Positions 42,966-52,384 of a DNA stretch of 64,000 nt are shown one piece after another. The notes beneath the pieces were generated by a model. It saw only the letters and a list, made by a program, of their open reading frames with translations, did no database searches and was not told where the DNA came from. A program made the position numbers and the translations under genes. Numbering within the stretch: the first letter of the stretch is position 1; each line of letters begins with the position of its first letter. Source of the stretch: SIG299 sp045531955 (GTDB taxonomy: Bacteria > Bacillota > Clostridia > Lachnospirales > Lachnospiraceae); assembly GCA_045531955.1 (NCBI GenBank), contig JAZSFC010000041.1:62001-126000 (forward strand). The letters are read 5' to 3'.

Positions 42966-45122
42966 TCAGTATCCCACATCAAAATAAAATATTGGATTAT
43001 AGTATGTACCGTCCTTTAGCATCTCCAAGTGAAGATGACTTCCGGTACTGTTTCCCGTACTTCCCGCAGCACCTATCTGTGTTCCCCTTGTTACTGTCTG
43101 TCCTTGGGATACACTGATACTGCTTAAATGGGCATATTTTGTGGTATAGCCTTCGCTGTTGGTAATTACGATATAGTTACCGTATCCGCTGTCATAAGCT
43201 ACTGTCGTAACCTCTCCGTCATGGGTTGCATAAATCGGAGTTCCTTCAGAAAGTGCAATATCCAGTCCACGATGCAACTGCTGTTCACCGGAAATCGGGT
43301 GTATTCTGTACCCGTAGTAACTGCTTATATAGTTATACCAATTCGATGTAACCGGACTGTCAAAAATCTGTATTGCACCTTTGGTATCCTGATACATATA
43401 AAATACCTCCGACTGCTCTGCATCCATTCTTCCTGCTACCACGGTTTCAAGCGGTGTCACAGCCAGCTTGACCTTCAATATGCTGACTTCATATTCCACC
43501 TCTACCTCATATTCGACTTCGACCTCGTATTCAACTTCCACTTCATACTCGACCTCTACCTCGTACTCATATTCCTCTGTCCCGGTGGAACCATCCGGGT
43601 TAATCACGGTTCTTGTACCTGTCCTTGTCTCCGTCCGGGTTCTTGTCTCCATACGGGTACGGGTTTCGGTTCTTGTCCTCGTTTCTATTCGTGTCCGGGT
43701 CTCGGTAGTCGGAGTTAATGTCAGCTCATACATATCCTCGTACAAAGAAACTATTTCCTCATCCACATCATTATAGGTAAACTCTGTTTTTATAGTGGAA
43801 AGATAACTGATAAGAGTAAACGGACTATGCCCGATTGTTCCAAGCTCATAACTGTACTCATCATAATCAGGATTTTCCGTTTCAATGTTGTTTATCTCGG
43901 TCTGCAACTGCATCTCCAGATTAGTAAATTCAAGCTCTGCCGCATCTATATCCTCCGGCTGGCTGAAATAACTGCTTACCATTACGGTTGTGGAAGTATC
44001 GGCAAACATCGCTCCACAGGAAGAAAATGCAGTCATGATAAATAAAATCAGCAAAAAGAAGATAAGTGCGATTGCTATCACGGTTATGTTTCTTCCCACA
44101 AGCTCCTGTGCCTTTTTGAATACCGCAACCGCAGCATCCTTCGTTTTTGTTGCCATTCCCTGTGCAGTTTTGGAAGCACCCTTATTGCGGTATGCTTTCG
44201 CATAATCACGTTTAATTCGCTGTTTCTGCATACGCTTTTGTGCTGCCTTTTTCCCTGCTTCCGGGTGTTCTTCCACATATTTCTGATACAAAAAATCGGT
44301 ATCCGCTTTCATTTTCTTCTGCTCCAGCTTCTGTACCTTTTCCTTGTCTCTCTGATGTTTCGGTTTGTGGTGGTCTATCACAAAATCAAAGCTCCGTTCC
44401 ACGGTCTGCTCCGTTTTGTGGGCGGCTTCCACACCGGAATTTTCTTTCTCATGTTCCGCCACCTTGCCATGCACGAAGTTGGAACCCTCATTTTGCAATC
44501 GACGGGATATTCCCTTAAACTGCTCCTGACTCTGAAAGTCCTTGTCACGGACAACGGGAACTAACACATTTCTTCCCTTGCCCGTTTTTTCGTCAAAGAC
44601 CCTCTCCCATTTGTAATCGGTCTGTTTGGGCAGTTTTGCGTGTGCCTTCTCGTACTTCTTCCCTGCCTTTTCAGACTTTTTCCGCAGTTTCTCCAGCTTC
44701 TCACTTCCCACAAAAGTGCTGTCCCCTCCATCGGCAAACATATTGTCTGCCTTAAAATCGTTGGTATGGGTCTGCTCTTTTTTCTGCTTTTTACGACCTC
44801 CCGCACCGTCAGAACGATAATAGGTATTCTTCCCACGGTGTCCCTCAGAGCTGCCCTGTTCGGTATCGTCTTTCTTATCCTCAAAGAACTGCTCTGTTTT
44901 TTTCTCCTCCCGGTGTTCCGTATTCTCCCCGGTGGCACTTTCGGACAAATTGTCCGAAGGTTGCTCCTGTGTGGCAGATGCTTTCTCCTTTTTTTGTTTT
45001 GGCTTCTGCCTTTTCTTTTTCTGCCCGGAGCCACCACCACCCTTACCGGAACCGTCAAGGAAGTCCGTGCTGTCCTTCCTAAACTCAGAGTTATCCGGTT
45101 TTATCTCTTTACTCATTGCCAT
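42966..45122 (-). CDS. conjugative cell-wall hydrolase, M23 peptidase
   Basis: 718 aa. A charged, disordered cytoplasmic N-terminus (~1-345), a membrane span (~347-370, VIAIALIFFLLILFIMTAF), a helical extracellular stretch, two low-complexity repeat blocks (Thr/Arg-rich, then Glu/Val/Tyr-rich), and a C-terminal M23 domain. The zinc site is visible as HRGLDIALSEGTPIYATHDG and the closing HLHLEM. It is the VirB1-like wall opener of the ICE secretion system. Its start overlaps the VirB4 stop. Confidence 0.88.
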   Translation of the reverse strand: MAMSKEIKPDNSEFRKDSTDFLDGSGKGGGGSGQKKKRQKPKQKKEKASATQEQPSDNLSESATGENTEHREEKKTEQFFEDKKDDTEQGSSEGHRGKNTYYRSDGAGGRKKQKKEQTHTNDFKADNMFADGGDSTFVGSEKLEKLRKKSEKAGKKYEKAHAKLPKQTDYKWERVFDEKTGKGRNVLVPVVRDKDFQSQEQFKGISRRLQNEGSNFVHGKVAEHEKENSGVEAAHKTEQTVERSFDFVIDHHKPKHQRDKEKVQKLEQKKMKADTDFLYQKYVEEHPEAGKKAAQKRMQKQRIKRDYAKAYRNKGASKTAQGMATKTKDAAVAVFKKAQELVGRNITVIAIALIFFLLILFIMTAFSSCGAMFADTSTTVMVSSYFSQPEDIDAAELEFTNLEMQLQTEINNIETENPDYDEYSYELGTIGHSPFTLISYLSTIKTEFTYNDVDEEIVSLYEDMYELTLTPTTETRTRIETRTRTETRTRMETRTRTETRTGTRTVINPDGSTGTEEYEYEVEVEYEVEVEYEVEVEYEVEVEYEVSILKVKLAVTPLETVVAGRMDAEQSEVFYMYQDTKGAIQIFDSPVTSNWYNYISSYYGYRIHPISGEQQLHRGLDIALSEGTPIYATHDGEVTTVAYDSGYGNYIVITNSEGYTTKYAHLSSISVSQGQTVTRGTQIGAAGSTGNSTGSHLHLEMLKDGTYYNPIFYFDVGY
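43487..43708 (-). repeat. two coding low-complexity repeat blocks
   Basis: 18-nt-period repeats encode E-Y-E-V-E-V units (43487-43575), and a second block of 12- to 18-nt units encodes T-E-T-R-T-R (43610-43708). The codons vary (tcgacttcgacctcg versus tcaacttccacttca), so the repeats are not very recent. Length variation by slippage is likely between strains. Confidence 0.8.
44940..44958. repeat. 19-bp palindrome matching the toxin-antitoxin flanking repeats
   Basis: TTCGGACAAATTGTCCGAA inside the M23 gene is a perfect palindrome, and its inner 17-18 bases recur in the direct repeats at 51613-51635 and 52393-52415. Here it is coding (SDNLSES). Confidence 0.7.
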
Positions 45123-47574
45123 TTTCCTCGTCTTTCTGTACCGCTTCCTCCGGCTTGGTATTCATAATCGCATACGTCTTGGTATCCGTCGGGTATCGGT
45201 CAACAAAAGGAATGACAATATTATCAAAAATAATCAGTCCGCTTCCCTGCTCCGCACTCGTCACATAACTAAGCTGCTTTTCGGAAAGCTCCAGCTTTTC
45301 CGCAAGTACCTTCTGGTCTCCGGCACTTTGGTTCAACAGATAAATAAAATCACTGTTGCCTAAAATACCCTCTACATCATGGGACTTCAAAAAGTCCGTT
45401 ACGTTCTGAGTCAGTCCGGTTGGGATACCTCCCCACTTTCTAAAGCGTTTCCAGATTTCCACGGAATAGATTGCAGTCTGCTTGTCCTTTAACAGTAAGT
45501 GGAACTCGTCACAGTAATATCTTGTGGCAATTCTGCGTTCCCTGTTGATTGTAACCCTGTTCCATACCGCATCCTGTACAATCAGCATACCAAGCTCTTT
45601 TAACTGACTTCCAAGCTCCTTAATATCAAAGCACATAATACGGTTGTTAGAGTCCACATTGGTACGGTGGTTAAAGTAATTCTGTGAACCATGCACATAC
45701 ATCCACAGACAGTTGGCAATACGTTCAGCCTTCGGATTGTCATGTGCCAAAAGTGCATTATACAAGTCCTCCAGCATCGGCATATTCTCCGGCACGGGAT
45801 TTTTGAAGTATTCCATATAGACCCTTTCAATACATTGGTCTATGATACCCTTCTCATCCGTAGTCAGACCGTCCTTTCCCCCGGCAATCATATCGCACAG
45901 GGTAATAAGAAAGTCACTCTTTAACCGGAGTGCTTCTTTATCCCCGATGTGGCTAAGCTGAATATCCATCGGATTAAGATAATCCGTAGAGTTTGTCGCA
46001 AGCCTGATAACCTGCCCGTTTAGTGCCTGTACCAAAGGAAAATACTCGCCCTCCGGGTCACAGATAATCACATCGTCCCTTGTCATAAGGAAGCAGCCAA
46101 GAATTTCTCTCTTGGCACTAAAACTCTTACCACTTCCCGGTGTTCCAAGTATCATACCGTTAGGTGTTCTAAGTTTCTTGCGGTCTGCAAGTATCATGTT
46201 ATTTGATAAGGCATTCAAACCATAATACAGAGCCGGTGTAGGCATAAATAATTCCTGTGTGGAAAACGGAATTAAAATAGCGGTACTCTTTGTGGTAAGG
46301 TCTCTTTCAATTCCTGTTTCATTGATGCCAATCGGTGCCGATGCCATCAATCCCTTCTCCTGTAAATACTGCATACAACGCAGATTGCAGTTGCCCTGCT
46401 GAATAATACCGGACACTCTCTGTATCACGCTTTCCAATTCTCTTTTTGTCTTGCCAAAACAGGTAATGAGGAATGTTGCGTTAATCATCTTCTGATTACT
46501 GTTGTTTAAGTCCTCCAAAAGAGCCAGCGTGTCACGCTCATAAGCGGAAATATCCGGTGGCATGATGTCCATATCATAGCCATTTCTGACCGCTTTTTTC
46601 TGCTCGTCAATCTTCATCTTCTGAATGTTGGATAACGAGCCTTTCAGATTTTTCATTGCCTTTACCGGGTCAACGGTCTGCAAGTGCATGGTAATACTGA
46701 TGTTTTCATCCACAGCAAGCAGTTTTTTCATCAGCTCATCCGTAAACCGTGGAGCAATCATGTTCAGATATGCCACACTGCCATACATATTGCCGACCTT
46801 GAAACGGTTCGGGTTGCGGAAATCAAATCCCGGTGGAGCAATATAATCTTTCACGGAACCGCCGGACTCTGCCATATCCTTGTATGAAAAGTGGAATGGC
46901 TCCATGCTGTCCTGATTGAAATATTCATGCAACACCCGCAGACGTTCCTTTCCATCCATCGGCTTCACAGGCGTTCCTAAATTACGCAAATTCTTGATTA
47001 CACCGTTTTCAATGGCTCCGAGCTTTGCACTCGCTTCCTTAAAACCTTTTGCTTCCACACCAAACAAAAGATACTTGGACTTCACAATACCGTTATTTCC
47101 CTTTGCCATCTGATGTTTTAACATCTCGGAAAATTCCTCTCGAATATCATCAAAGGCATCGTGCTGCATTGGTATTTCAATCTGCTCCATGAGTATCCTT
47201 TCGTTTACCCTGCGATTAAATAAAAAGAGCTGGAATTTTACTCCCGGCTCAAAAAAATTGATACACTCACTATATAATTGTAAAACCTCCGCTTTTTCTT
47301 CATCGTTCAACAGGTCATAGTTAATATCAAAAAATTCCACCATCTTTGTGTAGTAGGTGGGTGTGACCTGACAAACACCATTCTTATACATTCTCTGAAA
47401 AGTAATGGTTTTCTGTGCGGTGGTAGGTACTTCTTTTTTCTTACCGTTCCCGGATAAAATATGGCGAAGCTCAGCCATTCGCTTTTTCTCCTGCATGGTA
47501 AGTCCGCCCGTCTTTTTCCCTGTTGGGGACGGTTTGACTGCCGCTTTCTTACCTTGCTTTTTCTTTACACTCAA
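45109..47574 (-). CDS. VirB4-like conjugation ATPase
   Basis: 821 aa. The N-terminal TraC/VirB4 region is followed by Walker A GTPGSGKSF (~475) and Walker B YYCDEFHLLL (~688), with KRFRKWGGIPTGLTQNVTDF typical of ICE VirB4 after it. It powers assembly and substrate transfer of the type IV secretion channel at the inner face of the membrane. The TTG start is used with GGAG upstream; the gene overlaps PrgI by 26 nt and the M23 gene by 14 nt. Confidence 0.93.
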   Translation of the reverse strand: MSVKKKQGKKAAVKPSPTGKKTGGLTMQEKKRMAELRHILSGNGKKKEVPTTAQKTITFQRMYKNGVCQVTPTYYTKMVEFFDINYDLLNDEEKAEVLQLYSECINFFEPGVKFQLFLFNRRVNERILMEQIEIPMQHDAFDDIREEFSEMLKHQMAKGNNGIVKSKYLLFGVEAKGFKEASAKLGAIENGVIKNLRNLGTPVKPMDGKERLRVLHEYFNQDSMEPFHFSYKDMAESGGSVKDYIAPPGFDFRNPNRFKVGNMYGSVAYLNMIAPRFTDELMKKLLAVDENISITMHLQTVDPVKAMKNLKGSLSNIQKMKIDEQKKAVRNGYDMDIMPPDISAYERDTLALLEDLNNSNQKMINATFLITCFGKTKRELESVIQRVSGIIQQGNCNLRCMQYLQEKGLMASAPIGINETGIERDLTTKSTAILIPFSTQELFMPTPALYYGLNALSNNMILADRKKLRTPNGMILGTPGSGKSFSAKREILGCFLMTRDDVIICDPEGEYFPLVQALNGQVIRLATNSTDYLNPMDIQLSHIGDKEALRLKSDFLITLCDMIAGGKDGLTTDEKGIIDQCIERVYMEYFKNPVPENMPMLEDLYNALLAHDNPKAERIANCLWMYVHGSQNYFNHRTNVDSNNRIMCFDIKELGSQLKELGMLIVQDAVWNRVTINRERRIATRYYCDEFHLLLKDKQTAIYSVEIWKRFRKWGGIPTGLTQNVTDFLKSHDVEGILGNSDFIYLLNQSAGDQKVLAEKLELSEKQLSYVTSAEQGSGLIIFDNIVIPFVDRYPTDTKTYAIMNTKPEEAVQKDEENGNE

Positions 47575-47929
47575 GATAATATAACTCCTTCCTTAGTTTT
47601 TCTCGTTCCTCCAATTCCCGGAATAAATTCTCCGACTTATAGGGTCTGATGCCCGGTGTCAAAAACTTCTGCCTTATCATAAAAAACAACAGCTTCTCTG
47701 CCGGAAATCCGTCTTTCTCATACATCGCAAAAAAGAAAAATGGCAGCATGAGAACCACCATTCCGAGTGCCGCAACTTCCATTCCCAAAACTCCTTTGGT
47801 AAACAGATAAAACGGTATTCCCGTAAGTCCGGCTCCACTAAAGCAAATTAACTGTCGTTTTGTCAGATTGGCTATCACTTTCGTTTTTATACCGGACAAA
47901 TCTTTCGGTACTGCCACTGATATAGCCAT
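47549..47929 (-). CDS. PrgI family (VirB3-like) membrane protein
   Basis: 126 aa from the ATG at 47929 (AAAGGAG upstream). The N-terminus AISVAVPKDLSGIKTK and the two adjacent membrane spans (~32-48 and ~50-66) are diagnostic of PrgI proteins. The C-terminal soluble tail ends with coiled charged residues. It is the membrane partner of VirB4 in Gram-positive conjugation systems. Confidence 0.9.
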   Translation of the reverse strand: MAISVAVPKDLSGIKTKVIANLTKRQLICFSGAGLTGIPFYLFTKGVLGMEVAALGMVVLMLPFFFFAMYEKDGFPAEKLLFFMIRQKFLTPGIRPYKSENLFRELEEREKLRKELYYLECKEKAR

Positions 47930-47962
47930 ATACAACTCCTTTCCGCAAACTGTACCTGTCTG

Positions 47963-48835
47963 CTAATGTGCATTGATAACTGATTTTGCAAGTCCGCCCG
48001 TCTTAAAGAGCGAAAAGCACAGGATTACCGTATAAGCTGCCACTGACCATAGTGCAGAGTGAAGATTTCCGGCTACTGCAACACTTGACACTAATACTGC
48101 GTAAATTGCCACGCAGACCATAATAAAGAACCCCTGTACTGCCAATGCAAACAGTCCCTTAAAATAATTACTTCCGATACTTCCCCATTCTTTGTTTGTC
48201 CATGTGGCAAACGGTATCGGGGATACTGAGATATAAAGGTATATTTCAATCATTCGTCCGTATAAAATGACGGTGATGAGGACTGACATGATTTTCATAC
48301 ACATACTGATAATCATGGTTTCCATTCCAAGACCAATCAGCTCTCCTATGCCCATCGTGCTAATCTGGTTGTTAAACATGGTCACGAGCGTAGCCTGCAC
48401 ATTTAGGTTTGTTGCTCCCGAAATCTGCGCCCCGGCCCGTGTCACAATATGGCTTCCCACATCAAATACTGCCATTGTAATATCAAAGGTATTGCTTACA
48501 ATCCATACCGCAATACACGCTTTGAACAGGTATCTGAAGAACAAACTGCTGTCAAAATCGTGCAGATTATTCTTCTCCATTACCATCGTGATAAGCTCAT
48601 AGCAGAGTACGAAAGTAATTATCATACCTGCTATGGGGACTATCACATTCTCGGACAGGTTCTTAACCATGTTAAAAATACTTGAATTCCATGAGCTGGG
48701 AGTCTGGCTGACCTCCCCGGCGATTGTTCCGACTTTGGTATTTACATCGTTGAACATCGTTTCCAGATTAGTCAGCACCCAGCCTTGCAGCATTTCCTTT
48801 ATAAACTCAGTAATTTTGTCTATAATTCCGCCCAT
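47963..48835 (-). CDS. VirB6/TrbL-like membrane channel protein
   Basis: 290 aa with an amphipathic start (IIDKITEFIKEMLQGWVLTN) and at least six membrane spans. Motifs such as WTNKEWGSIGSNYFKGLFAL are conserved in the CD0411-like subfamily of VirB6/TrbL proteins. It forms the membrane channel platform. Encoded between Maff2 and PrgI in the standard order. Confidence 0.9.
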   Translation of the reverse strand: MGGIIDKITEFIKEMLQGWVLTNLETMFNDVNTKVGTIAGEVSQTPSSWNSSIFNMVKNLSENVIVPIAGMIITFVLCYELITMVMEKNNLHDFDSSLFFRYLFKACIAVWIVSNTFDITMAVFDVGSHIVTRAGAQISGATNLNVQATLVTMFNNQISTMGIGELIGLGMETMIISMCMKIMSVLITVILYGRMIEIYLYISVSPIPFATWTNKEWGSIGSNYFKGLFALAVQGFFIMVCVAIYAVLVSSVAVAGNLHSALWSVAAYTVILCFSLFKTGGLAKSVINAH

Positions 48836-48838
48836 CTA

Positions 48839-49054
48839 TTATGAGAACAGAGTGGAAAGCTGAGGAATCACCGTCTGTGCGATGATGACGATACCGCCAC
48901 CTGCCATGAGCTGCTTCATACCCTGAGACTTCGCACCAGGATTGTCATTACCGTAACCCTCTAACAAGTTAATTACGCCCCATACTGCTACACCTGCTCC
49001 AAGAGCTGTTACTACTACCTTTAAGGTTGTGATTGTTGATGCAAAAAATTCCAT
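48839..49054 (-). CDS. Maff2 family small membrane protein (VirB2-like)
   Basis: 71 aa with two hydrophobic helices separated by the polar loop EGYGNDNPGAKSQGMKQL, diagnostic of the Maff2 family. The helix-loop-helix topology with an abundant small product suits a pilin-like VirB2 role, which is inference. It sits 3 nt upstream of the VirB6 gene. Confidence 0.9.
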   Translation of the reverse strand: MEFFASTITTLKVVVTALGAGVAVWGVINLLEGYGNDNPGAKSQGMKQLMAGGGIVIIAQTVIPQLSTLFS

Positions 49055-49086
49055 TTTAATTATCCTCCAATATTGTTATTTGCTCT

Positions 49087-51027
49087 CTATGCCGAGAGTT
49101 CGCCTAAATCAAATACTTCAACCTGTTCGTTCTGCTTAACGACAAGTCTTTTGCTTAAAAACTTCTCAATGTCAAAGGTGTTCTTTTTGTCATAGTCGGA
49201 CAGCAGCTTGTACTGCTTGTGCTTCGTTATATCGTATTTATTTGAGAAGAAAGGTCTCACACCCCTAAGCTGCATGATACATTTGCCACCATCCATAACA
49301 GCAATCTCATCCTGTGACATAAGTTCCTTTCCGGTCTTTTGATAATTCAGACCGTAGGACTGCGTTGTACCTCTTGTATCCGAGGTATTGTAAAGGTCAA
49401 TCGTTTCCTTACCCAAAATCTCCGCCATATCCTTCAGCGTGGTCTTTTCCTTACCACCGAGGAAAATGGTGGTATCACAGTTGCCCTCTATCGTGTCCGC
49501 ATTGTCCTTATAAATAGCCTTTAGCTGGCTCTTTGACTGCAAAATAATAGAAGCAGAGATTTCCCTGCTTCGTATCGTTGCAATCAGCTTTTCAAATTGT
49601 GGTATCTGCCCGATGTTCGCAAACTCGTCCAATAGACAGCGTACATGGATAGGCAGTCTGCCATTATACACATCGTCTGCCCTGTCGCAAAGCAGATTAA
49701 AGAGCTGTGAATACATAATGGATACTACAAAATTAAAGGTTGCATCCGTGTCACTGATGATTACAAACAGTGCGGTCTTTTTCTCTCCCAAGGTATCCAA
49801 TTCAAGCTCATCATAGCTCATAATCTCTCTCAGCTCCGCAATGTCAAACGGTGCCAATCTCGCTCCGCAGCTAATCAGAATACTCTTTGCTGTCTTTCCG
49901 GCAGCCAGCTTGTACTTCTTATACTGCTTCACGGCAAAATGCTCCGGTTCTCGTTCTTCCAATTCTTCAAACATCAAATCCACAGCATTCTTAAATTCTT
50001 CATCATCTTCCCTTGTTTCCGATGCGTTAATCATATCAATGAGCGTGTTGAAGTTCTGCTCCTCCTCCACACACTCGTACCAGATATAGCCTATGTAGGC
50101 TTGGTATAACAGCTTTTCAGCCTTTACCCAGAAATCCTCCGTAGCCTGACTTCCTTCGCCCTTGGTATTTACGATAAGCGTATTTACCAGCTTCAGAATG
50201 TCTTTCTCACTGCGGATATACGCAAATGGATTGTAGTGCATGGACTTTTTGAAGTTAATGGTATTCAGTACCTTAATCCGGTAAGGCTCATATACAACCT
50301 TCCCTTTCTTATCCCGCACCACATTTCCATTTTCATCGGTCATGGGTGTACCCTTTGCAAGCATCTTGCCACACTCCAACAGCACTGTACCTTTCGGATC
50401 AGTGACCACGTAGGAGCTGTGCATCTGCATAAGATTAGGCTTCACAAAGAACCTCGTCTTACCGGAACCCGAACCACCAATCACAAGAATATTCTTATTT
50501 CTTGCATACTTCGGCTCTTTCGGTCTGCCGGACATCATCAGATATTCCGTTTCGGTAAGAATAATGTTATTCTCAAAAACATCGTCCATATATGGCTCAA
50601 TATCTTTCTCATTCCCCCACCTTGCAGAACCGTACTCCTCACCATGACGGTATTTCTTTGCATTTTTCCCTTTCATATACACTGCCACTCTAAAGGCAAC
50701 TCCTAAAATAATTCCTACAAACAAATCCTTTAGGTGCAGGCTTGGCAACGGATTGGAAAATGCCTTATCAATCCTTTCAAATACCGCTATCAACCTTTGG
50801 AACAACTCTGTTTCCTCCGTTATGCGGTACAGATATGCCAGCTTGTTTCCAAAATATCCGCACATAAGATAAGGGAAGTTCTGTAATAACAGCTTCTTCC
50901 CTCCCGTCTTGGATAACTTCTTACAAATCTGCTTAAACTTCTGCTCCAATGGATTTGCCTTTTTTGCCACAGGTCTGTCCCTCGCCCTTGCCACTTTGGT
51001 TTTCTTACCACTTTTTCCTTGGCTCAT
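49087..51027 (-). CDS. VirD4-like coupling protein
   Basis: 646 aa. The basic N-terminus and two membrane segments precede Walker A GGSGSGKTRFF (~179) and Walker B LLDEFANIGQ (~463), with the ILQSKSQLKAIY motif of TraG/VirD4 proteins. It is the gatekeeper that delivers the relaxase-DNA complex to the channel. It overlaps the PcfB stop by 4 nt. Confidence 0.93.
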   Translation of the reverse strand: MSQGKSGKKTKVARARDRPVAKKANPLEQKFKQICKKLSKTGGKKLLLQNFPYLMCGYFGNKLAYLYRITEETELFQRLIAVFERIDKAFSNPLPSLHLKDLFVGIILGVAFRVAVYMKGKNAKKYRHGEEYGSARWGNEKDIEPYMDDVFENNIILTETEYLMMSGRPKEPKYARNKNILVIGGSGSGKTRFFVKPNLMQMHSSYVVTDPKGTVLLECGKMLAKGTPMTDENGNVVRDKKGKVVYEPYRIKVLNTINFKKSMHYNPFAYIRSEKDILKLVNTLIVNTKGEGSQATEDFWVKAEKLLYQAYIGYIWYECVEEEQNFNTLIDMINASETREDDEEFKNAVDLMFEELEEREPEHFAVKQYKKYKLAAGKTAKSILISCGARLAPFDIAELREIMSYDELELDTLGEKKTALFVIISDTDATFNFVVSIMYSQLFNLLCDRADDVYNGRLPIHVRCLLDEFANIGQIPQFEKLIATIRSREISASIILQSKSQLKAIYKDNADTIEGNCDTTIFLGGKEKTTLKDMAEILGKETIDLYNTSDTRGTTQSYGLNYQKTGKELMSQDEIAVMDGGKCIMQLRGVRPFFSNKYDITKHKQYKLLSDYDKKNTFDIEKFLSKRLVVKQNEQVEVFDLGELSA

Positions 51028-51500
51028 CGGCTCTCACTCCTTTCCTTTGTCTTGGTTTTTTCTCGTTCCCTGTTCAGTTTTTGGCTGATGTCCTTGAAGT
51101 GCTTCAATACCTTCTTGATAGAAGGCTGATTTCTCTTACGCTCATTCGTGGCAACAAACTCTTTGAATGCCATTGTCATAGCGTCCATATCCCTTGCCTT
51201 GAAAAAAACGTAATACTTTGGTGGTTGGCAACTCTTATCCTTTTTCAGAGCAAAATCAATACCATACTTTCTCGCCACACGCTCAAAAGCCTTAATATTG
51301 CCCTCATTGACCTCAATATTGGTAACTCCGGCATTCTGACCGATAAGCTCCTTTAAGGTCTGCTTTCCCTTGGCAAATTGGTTCCTTTTCTGCTTCTGAG
51401 CGTTGAGAAACATCCTTAACGCTTTTTCAAGCTCTGTTGCGGACATTTTTGCCGACCTCACACAAAGAGACACCACCTTTTGGTTTACTTCTTCATGCAC
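51024..51500 (-). CDS. PcfB family protein
   Basis: 158 aa, GTG start, GGGAGG upstream. VNQKVVSLCVRSAKMSATEL and KYYVFFKARDMDAMTMAFKE match PcfB (DUF3801), the partner of the VirD4 ATPase in pCF10-like relaxosomes. The basic C-terminal tail overlaps the VirD4 start. It should help recruit the relaxosome. Confidence 0.88.
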   Translation of the reverse strand: MHEEVNQKVVSLCVRSAKMSATELEKALRMFLNAQKQKRNQFAKGKQTLKELIGQNAGVTNIEVNEGNIKAFERVARKYGIDFALKKDKSCQPPKYYVFFKARDMDAMTMAFKEFVATNERKRNQPSIKKVLKHFKDISQKLNREREKTKTKERSESR

Positions 51501-51547
51501 ATCGTCCTAACCTCCCTTTCCGGGCATTGCCCATTTATTACTGCCTG

Positions 51548-51635
51548 TCACGGTGGTTCAAGCAGTCTGCGTAATCTCTCCATACACAAATCCTCTCTTT
51601 CCTCGTTAATGCACTTTAGGACAATTTGTCCGAAA
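51548..51635 (-). pseudogene. detached 3' end of the DUF6050 gene
   Basis: In the same frame as the repeat-encoded FGQIVLK of the DUF6050 gene, this copy continues CINEEREDLCMERLRRLLEP to a stop. It appears to be the original C-terminal coding sequence, separated by insertion of the toxin-antitoxin cassette. Confidence 0.6.
51613..51635. repeat. 23-bp direct repeat, left border of TA cassette
   Basis: An exact copy of 52393-52415, 780 bp away. Its inner GGACAATTTGTCC is a near-perfect palindrome. The toxin-antitoxin operon with its own terminator and promoter lies precisely between the two copies. Confidence 0.85.
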
Positions 51636-51640
51636 GCAAT

Positions 51641-51682
51641 AAAAAAAGGGCAGCTACAAACATTTCTGTTCATAACTGCCCT
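51641..51682 (-). terminator. terminator of the toxin-antitoxin operon
   Basis: Minus-strand AGGGCAG/CTGCCCT stem with a 22-nt loop, then TTTTTTT. It lies 5 nt from the left border repeat. Confidence 0.75.
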
Positions 51683-51706
51683 AACGCTGTTCTTTTCTAT
51701 TCTGTT

Positions 51707-52036
51707 TTATAATAGATTATCTCTGTCCTGCTTGTTATACAGGAACCTTCGCACTTCCATAATCTTATCATCACCCTCGTCATCAATAACTACATACCAG
51801 ACAACAAAGTTTTTCACATAGATACGATAATATGGATACCGTCTTTCCTTCAATGAATGATAAGGCTCAAATGCTTCTGCCACAGGCTGTCTCTCCAATA
51901 TGGCTTTTTCAACTGCATCCAACAGGTCATTCGCTGCCTTCTCATTTCCTAAATTCACCGCAATATACACTACCTTCTGCTCCAAATCTTCATAGAACAA
52001 AGGTAAATACCGCAGCTTATACTTTGTATCAGCCAT
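51707..52036 (-). CDS. RelE/ParE family toxin
   Basis: 109 aa. The fold pattern FYEDLEQKVVYIAVNLGN, then PVAEAFEPYHSLKERRYPYYRIYV and VVWYVVIDDEGDDKIMEVRRF, is that of ParE/RelE toxins (ribosome-dependent mRNA cleavage or gyrase inhibition). The YRIYVKN strand and final Arg/Phe are typical. It overlaps the antitoxin gene by 8 nt. Confidence 0.88.
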   Translation of the reverse strand: MADTKYKLRYLPLFYEDLEQKVVYIAVNLGNEKAANDLLDAVEKAILERQPVAEAFEPYHSLKERRYPYYRIYVKNFVVWYVVIDDEGDDKIMEVRRFLYNKQDRDNLL

Positions 52037-52286
52037 TTATCCTCCTCCGAAGATTTGAGAACACTTCCTCATGCGTATATCTTCTGTCATCTTCCATTGC
52101 TGCTCTGTCAGCTTCATCCAGTGCGCTTTCCACACCATCTGTTAATCTTGAGTATGCTTCCAGACTTAAAACAACCATTGCACCATAGCCATTCTTGGTT
52201 AAATACACGGGTTCTCCTCCTCCAACAGCTTTTTCTATATCCGGAAACTTATTTCTTAAATCTGAAACGGGTCTAATCTGTATCAT
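52029..52286 (-). CDS. Phd/YefM family antitoxin
   Basis: 85 aa. The N-terminus IRPVSDLRNKFPDIEKAV, then PVYLTKNGYGAMVVLSLEAY, is the Phd/YefM DNA-binding fold; the C-terminal half is an acidic helix that would wrap the toxin. It precedes the toxin, as expected for a type II system, and should repress its own promoter. Confidence 0.9.
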   Translation of the reverse strand: MIQIRPVSDLRNKFPDIEKAVGGGEPVYLTKNGYGAMVVLSLEAYSRLTDGVESALDEADRAAMEDDRRYTHEEVFSNLRRRING

Positions 52287-52332
52287 AGCAACCTCCTTAT
52301 CAAAACTTTATCATAATTTTATCCACATTTTC

Positions 52333-52361
52333 ATTATACCCGAATATAGTCAATTTTACAA
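52333..52361 (-). promoter_or_regulatory. promoter of the toxin-antitoxin operon
   Basis: Minus strand TTGTAA (52356-52361), 17-bp spacer, TATAAT (52333-52338). It lies inside the right border repeat, so the cassette carries its own promoter. Confidence 0.7.
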
Positions 52362-52384
52362 TTACCAAAATCATTAAAATTTAC

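Noticed and set aside
43487..43708. Intergenic satellite or CRISPR-like repeat
   Set aside because: The repeats keep frame and encode charged stalk residues of the M23 protein.
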